From Rothia santali (GTDB lineage: Bacteria > Actinomycetota > Actinomycetes > Actinomycetales > Micrococcaceae): a stretch of DNA of 32,713 bases. The position numbers and the translations under genes were made by a program. This document shows, one piece after another, positions 29,278-32,713 of the stretch (positions within the stretch are counted from its first letter, which is position 1; every line of letters begins with the position of its first letter). The notes beneath the pieces were generated by a model that was not told where the DNA came from, searched no databases, and saw only the letters and a list, made by a program, of their open reading frames with translations. The DNA lies in the NCBI RefSeq assembly GCF_024199905.1, contig NZ_JANAFB010000034.1, forward strand, positions 1-32,713, in the 5' to 3' direction.

Positions 29278-29479
29278 CCGGTTCGGCGAATTCCCAGCGA
29301 GAATCTAATGACAATTCGCGGCGGAAGGCTGTCCTTTCTGCGTTTCTATTGATACTGTGTGTTTCGGGTCGTTCGATAAGCACGTCGAGTGTGCCGAGTA
29401 TGAGCCGGACGGGGATTGTGTCCGGCGGTCCGGCCCTCCCGAATAAGGGATTCGTCTACACAGTTTTTGAGGAGAGCAG
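29278..29479 (+). promoter_or_regulatory. A+T-enriched control region of lsr2
   Basis: The 202-bp spacer is the most A+T-rich long stretch in the window. It contains an inverted repeat GCGAATT / AATTCGC (29286-29292, 29313-29319) just after the small gene, possibly a terminator. A GATACT -10-like hexamer lies at 29351-29356. A perfect hairpin GCCGGAC / GTCCGGC (29404-29410, 29420-29426) lies in the presumed 5' leader. Lsr2 prefers A+T-rich DNA, so autoregulation here is plausible. Confidence 0.5.
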
Positions 29480-29833
29480 ATGGCTCAGAAGGTCAAGATC
29501 ATCCTGGAGGACGACCTCGAGGGGGGCGTGGCCGACGAGACCGTGCGCTTCGGCCTCGACGGCGGGCAGTTCGAAATCGACCTCTCGTCGGACAACGCGG
29601 CTAAGCTTCGCGACGCTATTCGCCCCTATGCCGCTAAAGCGCGCCGCGTGCAGACCCGTTCCGCTCGCAGCGGTTCCGGAAAGGCGGCCTCGACCTCCGG
29701 TCAGGCGCGTAATCCCGAGACCGCGATGATTCGCCAGTGGGCCAAGGAGAACGGATACAACGTCTCCGACCGCGGGCGCATCCACCAGGAAGTCCAGGAC
29801 GCCTACTACAAGGCCCAGAAGAAGGCCTCCTAG
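29480..29833 (+). CDS. lsr2: Lsr2 nucleoid-associated protein / xenogeneic silencer
   Basis: 117-aa H-NS-like bridging protein of actinobacteria. The N-terminal dimerisation domain (MAQKVKIILEDDLEGG to about residue 60) has the typical VRFGLDGGQFEIDLS core. A basic Ser/Gly/Ala linker at 60-78 leads to the DNA-binding domain IRQWAKENGYNVSDRGRI, with the AT-hook-like RGR at 98-100 and QEVQDAYYKA at the end. The ATG at 29480 follows a GAGGAG ribosome site. It is flanked upstream by an A+T-rich region and downstream by a strong terminator, so it is probably its own transcription unit. It binds A+T-rich, often foreign, DNA genome-wide. Confidence 0.96.
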   Translation: MAQKVKIILEDDLEGGVADETVRFGLDGGQFEIDLSSDNAAKLRDAIRPYAAKARRVQTRSARSGSGKAASTSGQARNPETAMIRQWAKENGYNVSDRGRIHQEVQDAYYKAQKKAS

Positions 29834-29900
29834 CGCGTCGCGGGCGGCCGCCCCCCGCCGGGGGGTCCAAGGGGCCGCGGCCATTGCCCGCCGCTATGAA

Positions 29901-29945
29901 GCCCAGGGCGGAAAATGCCACGGCATTTCCGCCCTGGGCCTTATT
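29901..29945 (+). terminator. Strong intrinsic terminator of lsr2
   Basis: GCCCAGGGCGGAAAATGCC (29901-29919) pairs with GGCATTTCCGCCCTGGGC (29922-29939), an 18-bp stem with one bulged A, followed by CTTATTCC. It lies 68 bp after the lsr2 stop and insulates clpC. Confidence 0.85.
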
Positions 29946-29951
29946 CCGTCT

Positions 29952-29965
29952 CGCCGGTGGCGAAC
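29952..29965 (-). promoter_or_regulatory. ClgR-type operator upstream of clpC
   Basis: On the minus strand the 14-mer GTTCGCCACCGGCG fits the published Streptomyces ClgR site GTTCGC-N5-GCG exactly (from memory). It ends about 28 bp before the clpC -10, a position suited to activation near -40. Confidence 0.6.
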
Positions 29966-29992
29966 ACTTCTGTACGGGTCATTGTGCCTGCG

Positions 29993-29998
29993 TAGCAT
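29993..29998 (+). promoter_or_regulatory. -10 element (TAGCAT) of clpC
   Basis: TAGCAT lies 28 bp before the clpC ATG. The -35 region (CTGTAC, 29970-29975) is poor, as expected for an activator-dependent promoter. Confidence 0.5.
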
Positions 29999-30026
29999 CG
30001 ACGTAGACACGTACAAGGAGTTAGCT

Positions 30027-32636
<2,610 letters not shown>

Positions 32637-32653
32637 GGCACGCCGGCACCACC

Positions 32654-32711
32654 CCCGGACGAACGGCCCGGATCGCGCACTCGCGCGGTCCGGGCCGTTC
32701 GCGTGTCCGGG
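32654..32711 (+). terminator. Terminator of clpC
   Basis: GAACGGCCCGGA (32661-32672) pairs perfectly with TCCGGGCCGTTC (32689-32700), with an inner GCGC/GCGC pair around the loop ACTC and an outer CCCGGAC/GTCCGGG extension across a 4-nt bulge. It begins 17 bp after the stop. No T-run. Confidence 0.8.
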
Positions 32712-32713
32712 CG

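Noticed and set aside
29349-29729. A 126-codon open frame overlapping lsr2 in another frame
   Set aside because: It is an Arg/Ser-rich shadow of lsr2 and its leader.

Overview
The window is about 32.7 kb of very G+C-rich DNA with the hallmarks of a high-GC actinobacterium. These are a lysS / small membrane protein / lsr2 / clpC block, a tRNA Glu-Asp-Phe cluster, an FprA-type ferredoxin-NADP reductase, a cytoplasmic M13 peptidase, many GTG starts and many apparently leaderless mRNAs. Lsr2 and ClpC restrict it to Actinomycetota. The gene order fits Micrococcales (a Micrococcaceae-like chromosome), but I cannot name a genus. I see no phage genes, insertion sequences or CRISPR array. It reads as chromosomal backbone with a strong acyl-CoA catabolism theme.

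Left part (1-16.3 kb). A partial pabB-like gene runs off the left edge. A leftward cluster follows: acyl-CoA dehydrogenase, 3-hydroxyacyl-CoA dehydrogenase-type SDR, thiolase and a second acyl-CoA dehydrogenase. Together these could oxidise an acyl-CoA, with the hydratase supplied elsewhere. Rightward genes come next: nadE, an HdeD-like membrane protein, an acyl-CoA ligase and an unknown membrane protein whose 3' end overlaps a convergent MFS transporter. A second leftward cluster encodes a 2,4-dienoyl-CoA reductase, 3-hydroxyisobutyryl-CoA hydrolase, 3-hydroxyisobutyrate dehydrogenase and enoyl-CoA hydratase. The last three are consecutive steps of valine (isobutyryl-CoA) degradation. Exonuclease III diverges from this cluster.

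Middle (16.3-21.4 kb). A YkvI-like membrane protein is followed by a bidirectional terminator, the tRNA cluster with a clear promoter, a tandem universal stress protein, and fprA. The fprA promoter overlaps a DtxR/IdeR-like iron box.

Right part (21.4-32.7 kb). An M13 metallopeptidase is followed by a ribokinase-family gene whose N-terminus is split over three frames, then an amidohydrolase, pantothenate synthetase, lysS, a small membrane protein, lsr2 and clpC. The clpC promoter carries a sequence matching the ClgR operator. The most unusual stretch is about 26.15-26.70 kb. There the amidohydrolase ends in what looks like the C-terminal tail of an AMP-forming acyl-CoA ligase, and pantothenate synthetase begins with the N-terminal third of a thiolase. 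This looks like the scar of a lost ligase-thiolase gene pair, bounded by two in-frame fusions.

Recurrent themes are short tandem duplications in intergenic DNA and low-complexity Ala/Pro/Gly-rich insertions in otherwise standard enzymes. At least six genes have a TAnnnT -10 element ending 6-7 nt before the start codon and no Shine-Dalgarno sequence, which implies leaderless transcripts.
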